Source: Deroplatys truncata (Eukaryota > Arthropoda > Insecta > Mantodea > Mantidae). Taken from it: a stretch of 64,000 nucleotides of DNA. The number at the start of each line of letters is the position of its first letter. The stretch's first letter is position 1. Both the position numbers and the translations under genes were made by a program. Below, piece after piece: positions 54,063-64,000 of the stretch. A model generated the notes under the pieces. The model searched no databases and was not told the origin of the DNA. It worked only from the letters and a program-made list of their open reading frames with translations. The stretch spans positions 213,505,290-213,569,289 of the forward strand of contig CM060990.1 of assembly GCA_030765065.1 (NCBI GenBank), read 5' to 3'.

Positions 54063-54757
54063 TGAGGCAGTATTGTAATACCTAGATAATTTCAATTGCA
54101 TTTTACAATAAGTATATTCAACAACAGGCCGCCTTAAAACAATATGTATGTAATAATTATTTCAAATGTATGTAACAGTCATTGCATATGCTTATTTTTT
54201 ATTATAAACATGTTTTATAATGTTATGTAAATACATTATATACTTTAATAATGCAAGAGCTGTGAGAATAATAAGTTTTAAGTTGCTAACAATGAGGTAA
54301 CATTGTAGCAATAATGAGTTAAAGTGTTTGAAAAGTTACCAGTCATGATTATATCAAAGATAAGGTAAATTCAGTAACAGTTTAAAATTAGCCAATCAAT
54401 AGCAAGGAAAACGTTTAAGTAAAATGCAGATATTCTATTGGACTAGAATTAGCCAATCAGAGACTTGAAATACTGAAGCTTACAGGTTTAACCGTTTAAA
54501 GTTGCTCAGTTGCTGGCAAGCCTTGGTAGTGAACAGATGGAAGATGTGTTCTCTACGAGTGATTCGTAAAATATGTATACGCGCTAAGTGAAAGTATTGA
54601 AGATTCTCACAGTTCTTAAAAAGTGTAGTTTTTTATAAAAATGTGCAAGAATTAATAAAAGAAGTGAATTTTAAAAGTTAAATTCTGTGAAGTCTACAAT
54701 CAATGTCATACCGCACCCTGCATAAGATATATGTGACTCTACAAACAAGACTGACCT
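54063..54757 (+). repeat. left LTR of fossil B
   Basis: Begins TGAGGCAGTATTGTAATACC; shares its first 360 bp or so with 61732 onward. The end is set only approximately because no clear primer-binding site is visible. Non-coding leader follows to 55437. Confidence 0.8.
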
Positions 54758-55437
54758 AGCCGAGGCAAATTCAAACATAAATAATATATAGAAGCAGTGT
54801 TAATAACAAAGTTAAATATTATAGTGTAAAACTTGGAGTGTAATAACAAAAACACATCATGAAATCAGCTTCTCATACGTAGCATCATATTGCGTAATAA
54901 CAGTAACTATTACGTAATCAACAAATTCAAACCGACGCCGAAGCATGTTCCAGGAACTCCTTATATGCAACTAAATAAATAATATGTAAAATACAATTAC
55001 ATAAGCATACCAACATTCTTCAAGTCTAAACATATACATTACGTGAAGCAAATAACGATCTTCAAGTTTACGTAAAAACAAAAAGCAGCACAACAAATTA
55101 CTACTTCAAGTTGGCATCCAACTGCGGGGCACGAATGGACAGCGAGAATCAACAGGAATTTGTGACAACATAAGAGAAGAAAAGTTCGACAAAACAACAC
55201 GATCAGAATTAACGAAACTACGAGACTACATCTCAGAATTTCAAGATTGTCAACAAAATCCAAGGATAGCAACGATTCTTCAGGAGTAAGGGGCACATGG
55301 TTAACAGCTCAACAACAATCTGCGCGGGAACACTGAGTATAAAAGTTTAATAACAGCCAGAACATAAGGTCAGGAGTTCCATTGTATATTATAATTGTCA
55401 ATTTTAGAAAATATATTGTTATTTTTGAGCCAAATTC

Positions 55438-57640
55438 ATGTTATTAAGAAGTGGAAAACTAAACTTAACCAATTCAAAGGCAAATATACAAAGTAAGATG
55501 GAAACTGTAAACAATGAAAGTATGGAAGTAGTTGAGGTTAGGTCAGTCATTATGGATTGTAATGTAGATTTACAATCAGGGCTAGAGAAAACAGATAGGT
55601 TAAATGTAGAAGAGCAGTTATCTGAAAATTCAGAGGTAGACGTAGAAAGAGATAGCAGTAGTATACAAGGTCAATCACCTTTACACATGTTTGTGCGGGA
55701 AACAACAAAACAAAAAGATACTATCCCTCACATATCTAGAACACAAGACCAAGAAAATTTCTCACAACAAATAATGTGCATGCTAAAAGCAATAACTGAT
55801 AAGATAACTGAAACTAGTACAAAACTGAGAAAAGAGTTAAAAGAAAATAGTACAGAGCTGAAAGTAGAATTAAGCAAAGAATTTAATAGTAAGCTAACTG
55901 AAACTAGTACAGAGCTAAGAGTAGAGTTACGTAATAAATTAACTGAAACAAATACAGAACTATCTAATATTAAAATTGACCTAGCTAGACAAATAGAAAA
56001 CTGTATGAAAGAAAGTAAAGCTGAAAGCAGGAGGTTAGAAATAAGGCTAGAACAATCTTCCAAAGCACTTCAAAAAGACATAGATTTAAAAGTAAACAAA
56101 GGTTGTAAGCAGCTAGAACAAAAATTGTCAAGTCACATTGACAAAAATGTAATTGAAATGGAGTTAAAACTTACTGATACTAAACAAGGTATTTGTAATA
56201 AGTTAGATAAACAGGGTGAAGAATTGAAAACAATGATAGAAAATACTAATGCAGATCTTGTACAAGTACAAAAGGATTTAACTGGGGAAATTAATAAAAT
56301 ACATGAAATGGTAAAAACAAATGCAGATGCAGTAAAAGAAGCAAATACAGGGCAAGGGCAAGTAAAGTCAATGATAGATGAAATCAAAGATAAAGTACAA
56401 GAAAGTAGTAAAGAAATTGATAAACCTAGAAATAGTTTTGAAAATTTAAGTACAAGTGTACCAAGAGTAAATGCAAGTGTAACTAGTTCTGTAAATGCTA
56501 ACCAAATGCATGTCAATAATGCAAGTACAGAAAGAAGTGTATCACCATTGTTAACAAACAATACAAGAGATGCAATTGCTTTTTCCATAGCATCAGCCTC
56601 TCAAACACACAACAATAATGACGACACACATATACATGTACCAAACCAGATGTCAAACTACTATTCTGTGTTTCCATTACCTAATTTTAATGCTTCCACA
56701 AGTCCAGTACAGTTTATAAATGAATCTTATAGAATATTTTAAATTGAAAAATGTGCCTGAAGCATTAAAAATCATCCTTGTTAGAAAATGCTTAGACAAC
56801 AAAACTTTAGAATGGTTACATATGGTAGCAGACAGTAAAATGTATTTTGAAACATTCAGAATTTTATTCATGAATTATTCATGAATAAGTTTTGGAATAC
56901 CGCTGTGCAACATAAGATTAGGGCAAGCCTAAGCTACTCACAGTACAATAGGGATGACAACTTATCAATGACAGATTATCTTATTAAATATGCAGGATCT
57001 GTCAGATATTTAACACCAGCCATGCATGAGGAGGATTTCATTAGTTTAATTACTAGACACTACCCTCTACACATACAAAACTACATCTTAATTGCAAGAC
57101 CCAAAACAATTTACGAGATGACAGAGTTAATATCATCATTAGAACAGCAGGAAAATAGTAGTGGTAATGAAATGTGGAGTCCTCACATGAGACCGACAGA
57201 TTAGGCGAGAAAGGCGTAATGATATGCCTTACAATACACGCTATCACAATGTAAACAGAAGAAATAATGAATTTCAAGGTCAGAACAGATTCAATTACAA
57301 CACACAGATCAGAGATTCAAGACAGCAAGGGAGACAGGAACACATACATTATGTGAGAACGGAAAGAATGAACCCACAGAATTCTACTTCACCCAGGGGT
57401 AATAATAGATTCCAGCATAGAGGAAGTATGCAAAACAGAGGAAACTTCCACAACTATAATGAAACAATCAACAATCATCCAGAAGAATATATATGTGGAG
57501 GACATAGCAATTTTAGAGGGAGAACAAGAGCTAGGGGGCATGGCTCATACAGAAATATCAATGATAATGAAATAATAGTAACTGCGGTACAAAATGGCAA
57601 TCCTGTAAATACTGAACATAATCATCAGGAAAACTAAGTT
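55438..57640 (+). pseudogene. gag region of fossil B
   Basis: A long N-terminal block rich in Lys, Glu, Thr and Asn with heptad-like repeats (TETSTELRVEL-type), predicted as coiled coil, then a capsid block (about 56740-57200, with LITRHYPLHIQNYILIARPK) and an Asn/Arg/Gly-rich tail that probably binds RNA. It starts at ATG 55438. The unusually long coiled coil ahead of the capsid is a lineage mark shared with fossil A. Fossil only. Confidence 0.8.
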
Positions 57641-60600
57641 ATGTATTGCCTGACGTAGATTCTGATAATACAGTACCTTCTGCTCTTAGCGGCAAGAATA
57701 AAATATCTACACACTTTGATTGTTGCCGTCTAAGTACAAACACAGGGAATTGTGAAAACAAATATGATTCACCATACATACAAACTATTATAGCAGGAAG
57801 GGAAGTAAATGTTGCAGTAGATTCAGGATTATCAAGCTCTATCTGCTCGAAGAAATGTTTTGAACAACTGTTGAATGAAGGGATACAACTTATGATAGCC
57901 CCAATAAGCAATGTAATATGTAGGGTAGCCATAGGTACAATGACCCAAACGATCAAATCACAAGCATTGATACCTATAGAGATACAGATATTACATTGGA
58001 GGTCATGTTTTTAATTGTTCCAAACTTGATATGCGAAGTTATAATTGGGTGTGATGTTTTAAGAGAGTTCTCTGCGATAGTTGATTATAAGAATGACAGA
58101 CTAGTATTAAATAAAGAAGAAAAGAAGATATATGTGCCTTTTATAAAAGATAAAGTATGTAAAGTACAAAGGATGGAACAAGAAAATGCAGTATATGAAG
58201 AAGAATGCTTCATACAAACAGTTAATGTCCAGCAAGCAGGGAAAACAATGAAAGGTTATTGACCCTTAACTTCGAAGAACAGAACACTGACCTTACCAAA
58301 TGGAACCCTTATGCAAAGAAATCTATGGCAGATGAAAATATACTAGAGCAAGTAGAAGATAGTTATACAACAGAGATAGAAGACAGGAAGATACACACAG
58401 ACACACTGATGACAAATACAATACTGACTGACAATGAAAAGTTAATAATGGAAAAGGTATTAGAAGACAATAAACATGTTTTCAGTGAAATTCCAGGACG
58501 GTGTACATCATATATTCACACATTCACAGTAGAAAATGTACCAGCATTTTGAAGAAAATATAATAATCTACCAGCAAATCTAAGAAACGAAGCTAAAAAG
58601 TTAATAGCTAATATGTTAGAAAGTAACATCATTGAGCTTAGCAATTCACAGTATATAAATAGTGTTTGTTGGACAGTAAAGAAAGACAATAGTTTAAGAA
58701 TCACTATAGATGGAAGATATTTGAATAAATTCATGCTACCAAATCACTTTCAAAATGAAAGTATAGAACAAACAATTGCGAAGTTATCACGTGGTAAATA
58801 TATCTCTTCCATAGCTCTTACAGCTTCATTTTGGCAAGTCGAGCTAGATCCTAAAGTACGTGATTATACAGCCTTTCAAGTTTTTGGATTACAATATAGG
58901 TATTGTGTAAATCCATATGGATTGAAGAATAGTGCTAGTGGATTCCTGAGAGCAATACATAGTATCTTTGGTAACATAGCAGATGATTTCTTAATCAGAT
59001 ATACTGATGATTTCCTAATAATAAGTCAAACCTTTGAGGAACATTTAGAAAATGTAATTTATGTGTTAAATAAATTACATGAACATGGCATGACAGTAAA
59101 TATCAAAAAGTCAAAATTCTGTGTACCTGAAATCAAATTCTTGGGATATGTAATAAATGAAGTAGGCATTCGACCAGATGAAGAAAGAATAGAAGCCATA
59201 TTAAGAATACCACCACCTAAGAATATTTGACAGCTACGACGTTTATTTGGAATTTGGAATTATGAAAGTAAATTCTTACCAAGATATGCTATAAAAGTTG
59301 AACCTTTAAGACAACTTCTGAAGAAAACAAATAAATAGAAGTGGACAGCAGAGCTACAAAAGTGTTTTGAAAATGTCAGAAAGTTGTTTGCGAATGCAAT
59401 ATTGTTGGAACGTCCAAGAGATGAATTAGATTACGAGTTGTATGTAGATGCATCTTGTCAGGGATATGCAGGAATACTAGGACAAAGAGAACTTGACAAC
59501 ACATTTCATGTAATTAGTACTGCATCACGTGGCTTAACCAATATAGAAAGAAATGCATCAGTAACAATGTTAGAAATTGGAGCACTATATTTTTTACTAC
59601 TGAAATTTAAGACATATATATTTCAGAAGAAAGTGAAAATATATACAGATCATATTAGCTTAACTTTCATTCAGAAATGTAAGTTATATAGTGGCAAATT
59701 AGCTAGAATGATTCTTGCTATAATGGAATTTGATGTTGAAATTATACATATTCCAGGAAAACAAAATACATTCAGTGATTTAATATCAAGAATCAATCAC
59801 AACAAACAATTTCCTGAAAGCCGTTCAAGACAACAGTATGAAATTAAAGTGCTTACAATTGACATTCCAATGAAGAAGGAATTGAAGAACCAATTTAAAA
59901 ATATTAAAGAAGAGCAAGACAAAGATATTAAGCTAGCAGGTTTAAAAGAAAAAGCTCAAAAGATTGAAGAGGCACAGAACAGTACAATCGCTGTTAAAGA
60001 TGGTGTATTATATAAGAAACATGGAAAGGAAATAAAGAGGTGGAAAACATATATTCCAACAAGCATGGAGTTGGAAATAATAGAACAATTTCATTTAGGA
60101 TTAATACATGCAGGTACAGAGAAGACAAAGCTAACCATTTTGGAAAATTTATACATCTCTAAATTAGGACATAAAGTAAGAAAATACATATCATGTTGTG
60201 ATCTTTGTCAAAAGCAAAACAAATTAATGTTGCTTATGGCTATACAACAAACTCAATACTTAGAGATAAACCAAGATGTTTATTAAGTTTAGATTTACAT
60301 GATCCAATGCCTGTAAGTACATTTGGGTACAAATTTTTATTTGGTTGCTATGAGTTCAGCAAATATGTTAGAATATATGCACTCAAGAATGCAACCAGCA
60401 TAGCATGCTTAAACAAACTAACAAAATCATATTTCCCAGAGGAAGGAATAGTTGAGGCCATACTTTGTGATAATGCATCAGTGTTTACTAGTTCTAAATT
60501 TATGAATGGAATTAAAGATTTGGGAGTCAAACAGTATTTTTCACCAAGATACAGACCAAATGCCAATCCAGTAGAAAGAGAGATAAAAGAAATTGCAAAT

Positions 60601-61060
60601 TATCTACGTGTAGTGTGTCATAACAAGCAGAGCAGTTGGTACTCATACATCAGTATTATTCAAAATCTACTAAATCAATCCATAAATGCAGTTACAGGAT
60701 TTAAACCAATAGAACTTCACCATGGAAAACTGTACAATACTTTGAGCCATAATATACCAGAAGTTATTGAAGACCAAACAGTTAAATTACCAGAAAAAGA
60801 GGAAATCTTCAAATTAGCATTTTCAAAAATACAAGCAAAAGCCCTCAAGAGAAAACAAAAACATGAAGAAAGAAAAAGAAGAGTTTGGAAAATAAAGATA
60901 GGAGATCAAGTGTTAGTGAAGAACAAGAGATTATCAAATAAGCTTCGTAAAGAATATTGGAGATTATTTCTGAGCTACCATGGTCCTTATGAAGTCATAA
61001 ATATATTTGGAACAGATACATATGAACTTAGGAACAATAACACAAATAAAATAATTTGAA
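57640..61060 (+). pseudogene. pol region of fossil B
   Basis: Protease block (NVAVDSGLSSSIC, about 57807-57845), reverse transcriptase with IRYTDDFLIISQ (about 58995-59030), RNase H (YELYVDASCQGYAGILGQ near 59430), integrase zinc domain (HLGLIHAG ... CCDLCQKQN, 60089-60215) and core (SLDLHDP, CDNASVFTSSKF, NPVEREIKE, 60290-60590). The order protease-RT-RNase H-integrase defines Ty3/gypsy. Broken into blocks. Confidence 0.85.
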
Positions 61061-61731
61061 GATTCCACAAACAAATGTTAAAGCCATATAAGAGTAAACA
61101 ATCTGAGGCACAAGAAGAGAAAGAAAATAATGTATCTGGAACATAAAAGGGGAAAGCAATGTAATTTAAAAAAAATGTAAAGTACTATTTAAAAAAATAA
61201 TATTTTTACTAAATGTAACAAATGGTTAATAACAAAGGAAAGTTTAGATAAAGAGAAGTAATAAAGATCCATTGCTAGTAAGAAAAACTGAATAGCAACT
61301 ACATTTATATTGTACAAGTTAGAAATTGTAAGAAATATTAAAATATTTAAGAAACATATTGTAAAGAAAGGGTAACAAGTGTAAATATGTCTAATTTTAT
61401 GTAAAATGTATAGCATATAAAATGGTTAATAGTGAATGTGATGGTGAATGAGCAAACTTTGCTCAGATCATTAATCTTATACCAGGTCATTAACCTTGGA
61501 AAGTGTCAAACAAGTGTATATGAAGTGTTCTGCTATACACGAGTGTAGTGAAAAACTAGTGTGTGTTAAAGAAAAAGAAAAAAGTGAGAAAGTGACAGTG
61601 AAAGATAGGAAGTGCAATAATAAAAGTTGTTTCTTTCTTTCAGGAGACTTTTAGAAAATATTTAAAAATTTAAAGAACAAAAACAAAAAAACAAAAAAAC
61701 AAAATTTAAATATTTCTAAAAGGGGGCAATT

Positions 61732-62256
61732 TGAGGTAGTATTTTAATACCTAAATAATTTCAATTGTATTTTACAATAAGTAAATTCAATAACAGCCCG
61801 CCTTAAAACAATATGTATGTAATAATTATTTCAAATGTATGTAACAGTCATTGCAGATGCTTATTTTTTATTATAAGCATGTTTTATAATGTTATGTAAA
61901 TACATTATATACTTAAATAATACAAGAGCTGTGAGAATAATAAGTTTTAAGTTGCTAACAATGAGGTAACACTGTAGCAATAATGAGTTAAAGTGTTTGA
62001 AAAGTTACCAGTCATGATTATATCAAAGATAAGGTAAATTCAGCAACAGTTTAAAATTAGCCAATCAATAGCAAGGAAAAATGTAATTAATTGTTCTTTC
62101 ACACAAGCCGTGTGTTGGACAGGGTTGGAAAGGTAGAATCAGATGACTGAAAAATTCAATGCCATAGCCGTGGTTCAAATCCCTGCTATGGCATTGAATT
62201 TTTCAGTCATCTGATTCTACCTTTCCAAGCAAGGAAAAAGTTTAAGTAAAGTGCAG
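61732..62256 (+). repeat. right LTR of fossil B, shortened and interrupted
   Basis: Starts TGAGGTAGTATTTTAATACC after the polypurine tract. Matches the left LTR to GTGCAG near 62256, where similarity stops and hAT-like coding sequence begins. A fold-back SINE lies at 62082-62227. Confidence 0.85.
62082..62227. mobile_element. fold-back SINE inside the right LTR
   Basis: Insert of 146 bp with a perfect 12-bp target duplication AGCAAGGAAAAA (62070-62081 and 62228-62239). Its last 100 bp are a perfect inverted repeat: arms of 41 bp at 62127-62167 and 62186-62226 around an 18-bp loop holding GGTTCAAATCC (box B-like). The outer left part CTTTCACACAAGCCGTGTGT matches the SINE fragment at 40285-40395. 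Confidence 0.9.
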
Positions 62257-62462
62257 TAAAATCAAGCAGAAGTGGAAATGGTGGCAATGACAATTTTTCA
62301 AAAGATATCTGCAAAGCATTAGTTTCAGCCAACATTCCTTTGAAGTTAAATAATGTAGAATTTCGAACTTTCCTGGAAAAATATTCTCAACAAAAAGCTC
62401 CTGATAAATCAAAAATAAGGAAAAACTACCTTGGCAAAGTTTATGAAGAGGCCAGTTTAAAA
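62257..62462 (+). pseudogene. hAT/CGGBP1-like protein, first segment
   Basis: Reads SGNGGNDNFSKDICKALVSA, NIPLKLNNVEFRTFLEKYSQ, then SKIRKNYLGKVYEEASLK. Many insect hAT-derived proteins annotated as CGG-repeat-binding-protein-1-like have 'FSxDLCKAFVSANIPLxKLxNxxFRxFLEKYT' and 'LRKNYLxxxYxE' here (from memory). The N-terminal zinc-finger part is missing: the truncated LTR abuts directly upstream. The second segment is at 63874. Confidence 0.6.
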
Positions 62463-62600
62463 ATTTATTTAATGAAATTAGTTTGTGTATCAACTACCCC
62501 AAACCCCTTCCCAATATTTTAAGCTTTATAAAAACTTGTCAATTATTTAAAACTTTTAAATTTATTAAACGAAAATATTTTCAAATGGAAACAAAATTAT

Positions 62601-63700
62601 GAGTTATTCCACATCAAACCAAACACACAAAAAACATCACTTTCTCTGAATTTTCTGAGTCTTAGTTTGTGTGTTCCACACATAAAATAAATTGACACAT
62701 ATTTTATATTTTGTGGAAAATCAAATTATTTCAGGATTTACAGCTTACTTAACATTTTTTTATACGTGCACAACGTTACATAAAAGTAATTTATTCAACA
62801 CAATGGTCAGGGATAAGAACAACATGTCATTTTGTAGATAAAACCATTGTGGTTTTCCTCATAAAATACTTTTTTTTTCAGAATAAAAAACACAATCACT
62901 TTTTTAAGGATGATTATTATTTTAAACCACAATATCATATTTAACCCCCTAATATTCAAATCTGGAAAAGTACAGGAGGAATCTGTGATGTATTCTGTTT
63001 AAAATCTGTTAATATCAGTATGGATCTTCCTTAGAGGTACGCTTTTAAACAGTTTATTTGTGTTAGTGCATAGGGTTAAGAAGATAGACTGCTGACTGAG
63101 AGCTTTACACTGCAGCAGCACGCCGGGCCGGCTGATGCGTTACACAGCACGAACATGATAGGCTATCACTTCAGGTGTTCGATGTAACTCAGCATCTGGA
63201 ATCTGATATTCTATGAAGCCTCTCCCCGCTGTTTCATTTTAAAAGTTACTTTGTGTTCGGCTTTTTGCATTAGAAGTTCATTCTTAGCTCTGATTTCTGA
63301 AAGTGTATGAGTGAAAAGAACAAACGTAGCTATGACTATTGCTTCAAACCATTTAATGTTTCCAAGCATAGCACAAGGCAGAAATCATTAACTTGGTTAC
63401 CCACAATACGCTTACAAACTTAAAAATGGAGAACTTAACTTTGTCACCAGTCCTAAAACAATGTGATGCCTGTCAAAAAAAACAAAGTACCACCCACTGA
63501 TAACAGTGATTGTGTGCTACAAAGTGCTAATGCCGTGAATAATCCAGAAGTGGTTTTTAAAAATATTGCAATTTTAAAAAAATAAGAATTTAAAATATAA
63601 TTCACTTTGTTTTTGTAATCCATGGACAAAATTTGAAGTGAATCGGAGACATGGTAGTCAACTTTTGTGAAAATTTGTGCGGCTTGACGTGGAATGACTC
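62601..63700. mobile_element. 1.1-kb DNA element with 20-bp terminal inverted repeats
   Basis: GAGTTATTCCACATCAAACC at 62601-62620 is mirrored at 63681-63700 (17 of 20 match). Flanked by TTAT at 62597-62600 and 63701-63704, a probable 4-bp target duplication. AT-rich interior without a transposase. It lies in the gap between the two hAT/CGGBP1-like segments. Confidence 0.75.
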
Positions 63701-63873
63701 TTATGTATGGCCCGTAGTGCCATGGAGTTTGATTTAGTTTAGTTTATGACCAAGAAACATATTTTTTATAAATTTTTTTAAACTTATTCCTCCCAAAAGT
63801 GAGGCCCCAAACTACACCCTTGATCTTTACTAATTTTCAATAAAATAATTCTTTTCAGGTAATACAAGAAACA

Positions 63874-64000
63874 AGAGATGATATCGGCGACAAACTTGTG
63901 GTTATCTGTAGATGAAACAACTGACTCATGTGGGAGATTTATTGCCAATGTCTTCGTGGGAAAACTGACAGAATCTGAACCAGGGACACCCCATCTCGTT
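63874..64000 (+). pseudogene. hAT/CGGBP1-like protein, second segment (runs off the right edge)
   Basis: After TTTTCAG the sequence reads [12 protein letters not shown], then in the next frame [20 protein letters not shown] and [15 protein letters not shown] to the window end. The family has an 'IRDxIGDNKIWVSxDETTDxxGRYxANVxxG' segment here, with the catalytic-type DETT. A one-base frame change lies near 63910. Either a decaying transposase or a domesticated gene now broken. It could be separated from the first segment by an intron, but no good donor was found. Confidence 0.6.

Larger units (their letters stand above)
54063..62256 (+). mobile_element. Ty3/gypsy-like LTR retroelement fossil B, broken
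   Basis: Left LTR 54063 to about 54757, gag, protease, reverse transcriptase, RNase H and integrase in Ty3/gypsy order, polypurine tract AAAAGGGGGCAATT just before the right LTR at 61732. The LTRs differ at about a dozen to fifteen positions over some 340 aligned bases, about 96% alike, so insertion is moderately old. The right LTR is cut short at about 62256 and holds a SINE. The coding region falls into several blocks, with very roughly six to ten breaks. No envelope gene seen. Same lineage as fossil A. Confidence 0.88.

Overview
The window is eukaryotic, almost certainly insect DNA from a large, repeat-rich genome. The only confident host coding sequence is one 72-codon exon at 14208-14423 (minus strand). 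It has clean splice sites and resembles the N-terminus of the formin Diaphanous. tRNA-derived SINEs, mariner, Tigger/pogo and piggyBac-like elements, Jockey-type LINEs and Ty3/gypsy fossils make up nearly everything else. Insect origin, perhaps a polyneopteran with a large genome, is inferred from these families. No rRNA gene, CRISPR or operon structure is present.

Left part (1-15.7 kb, AT-rich): a broken minus-strand Ty3/gypsy fossil runs off the left edge. Its gag region is opened by a terminal-inverted-repeat element, which holds a 5'-truncated LINE, which in turn holds a mariner (four levels). Next, a minus-strand LINE (6522-13638, 10-bp target duplication) is split by a 3.0-kb DNA transposon that carries a perfect 187-bp tandem duplication. 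The Diaphanous-like exon follows, with a (TTA)n microsatellite directly at its 3' splice site.

Middle part (15.7-39.9 kb, plus 43.1-44.7 kb, GC-richer): a head-to-tail cluster of Jockey-clade LINE copies and gag-only pieces, all on the plus strand. Repeated non-coding blocks, here called W, U and V, recur around the gag units. Two near-complete copies, D (29341-35675) and E (35676-39845), abut directly, the 3' end of one touching the 5' end of the next. The cluster has been hit by five copies of one tRNA-SINE, all with target duplications, by a second mariner, and by a Tc1/IS630-like element inside a SINE.

Right part (39.9-64 kb, AT-rich): assorted SINEs, a 360-bp palindromic MITE, a 1-kb terminal-inverted-repeat element, a complete-ended but decayed Tigger, a piggyBac fragment, and a second Ty3/gypsy fossil (54063-62256, plus strand) of the same lineage as the first. 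Its right LTR contains a fold-back SINE with a 12-bp target duplication. The window closes inside a hAT/CGGBP1-like reading frame that has itself been opened by a 1.1-kb terminal-inverted-repeat element.

All family calls rest on reading motifs by eye. No database search was run.
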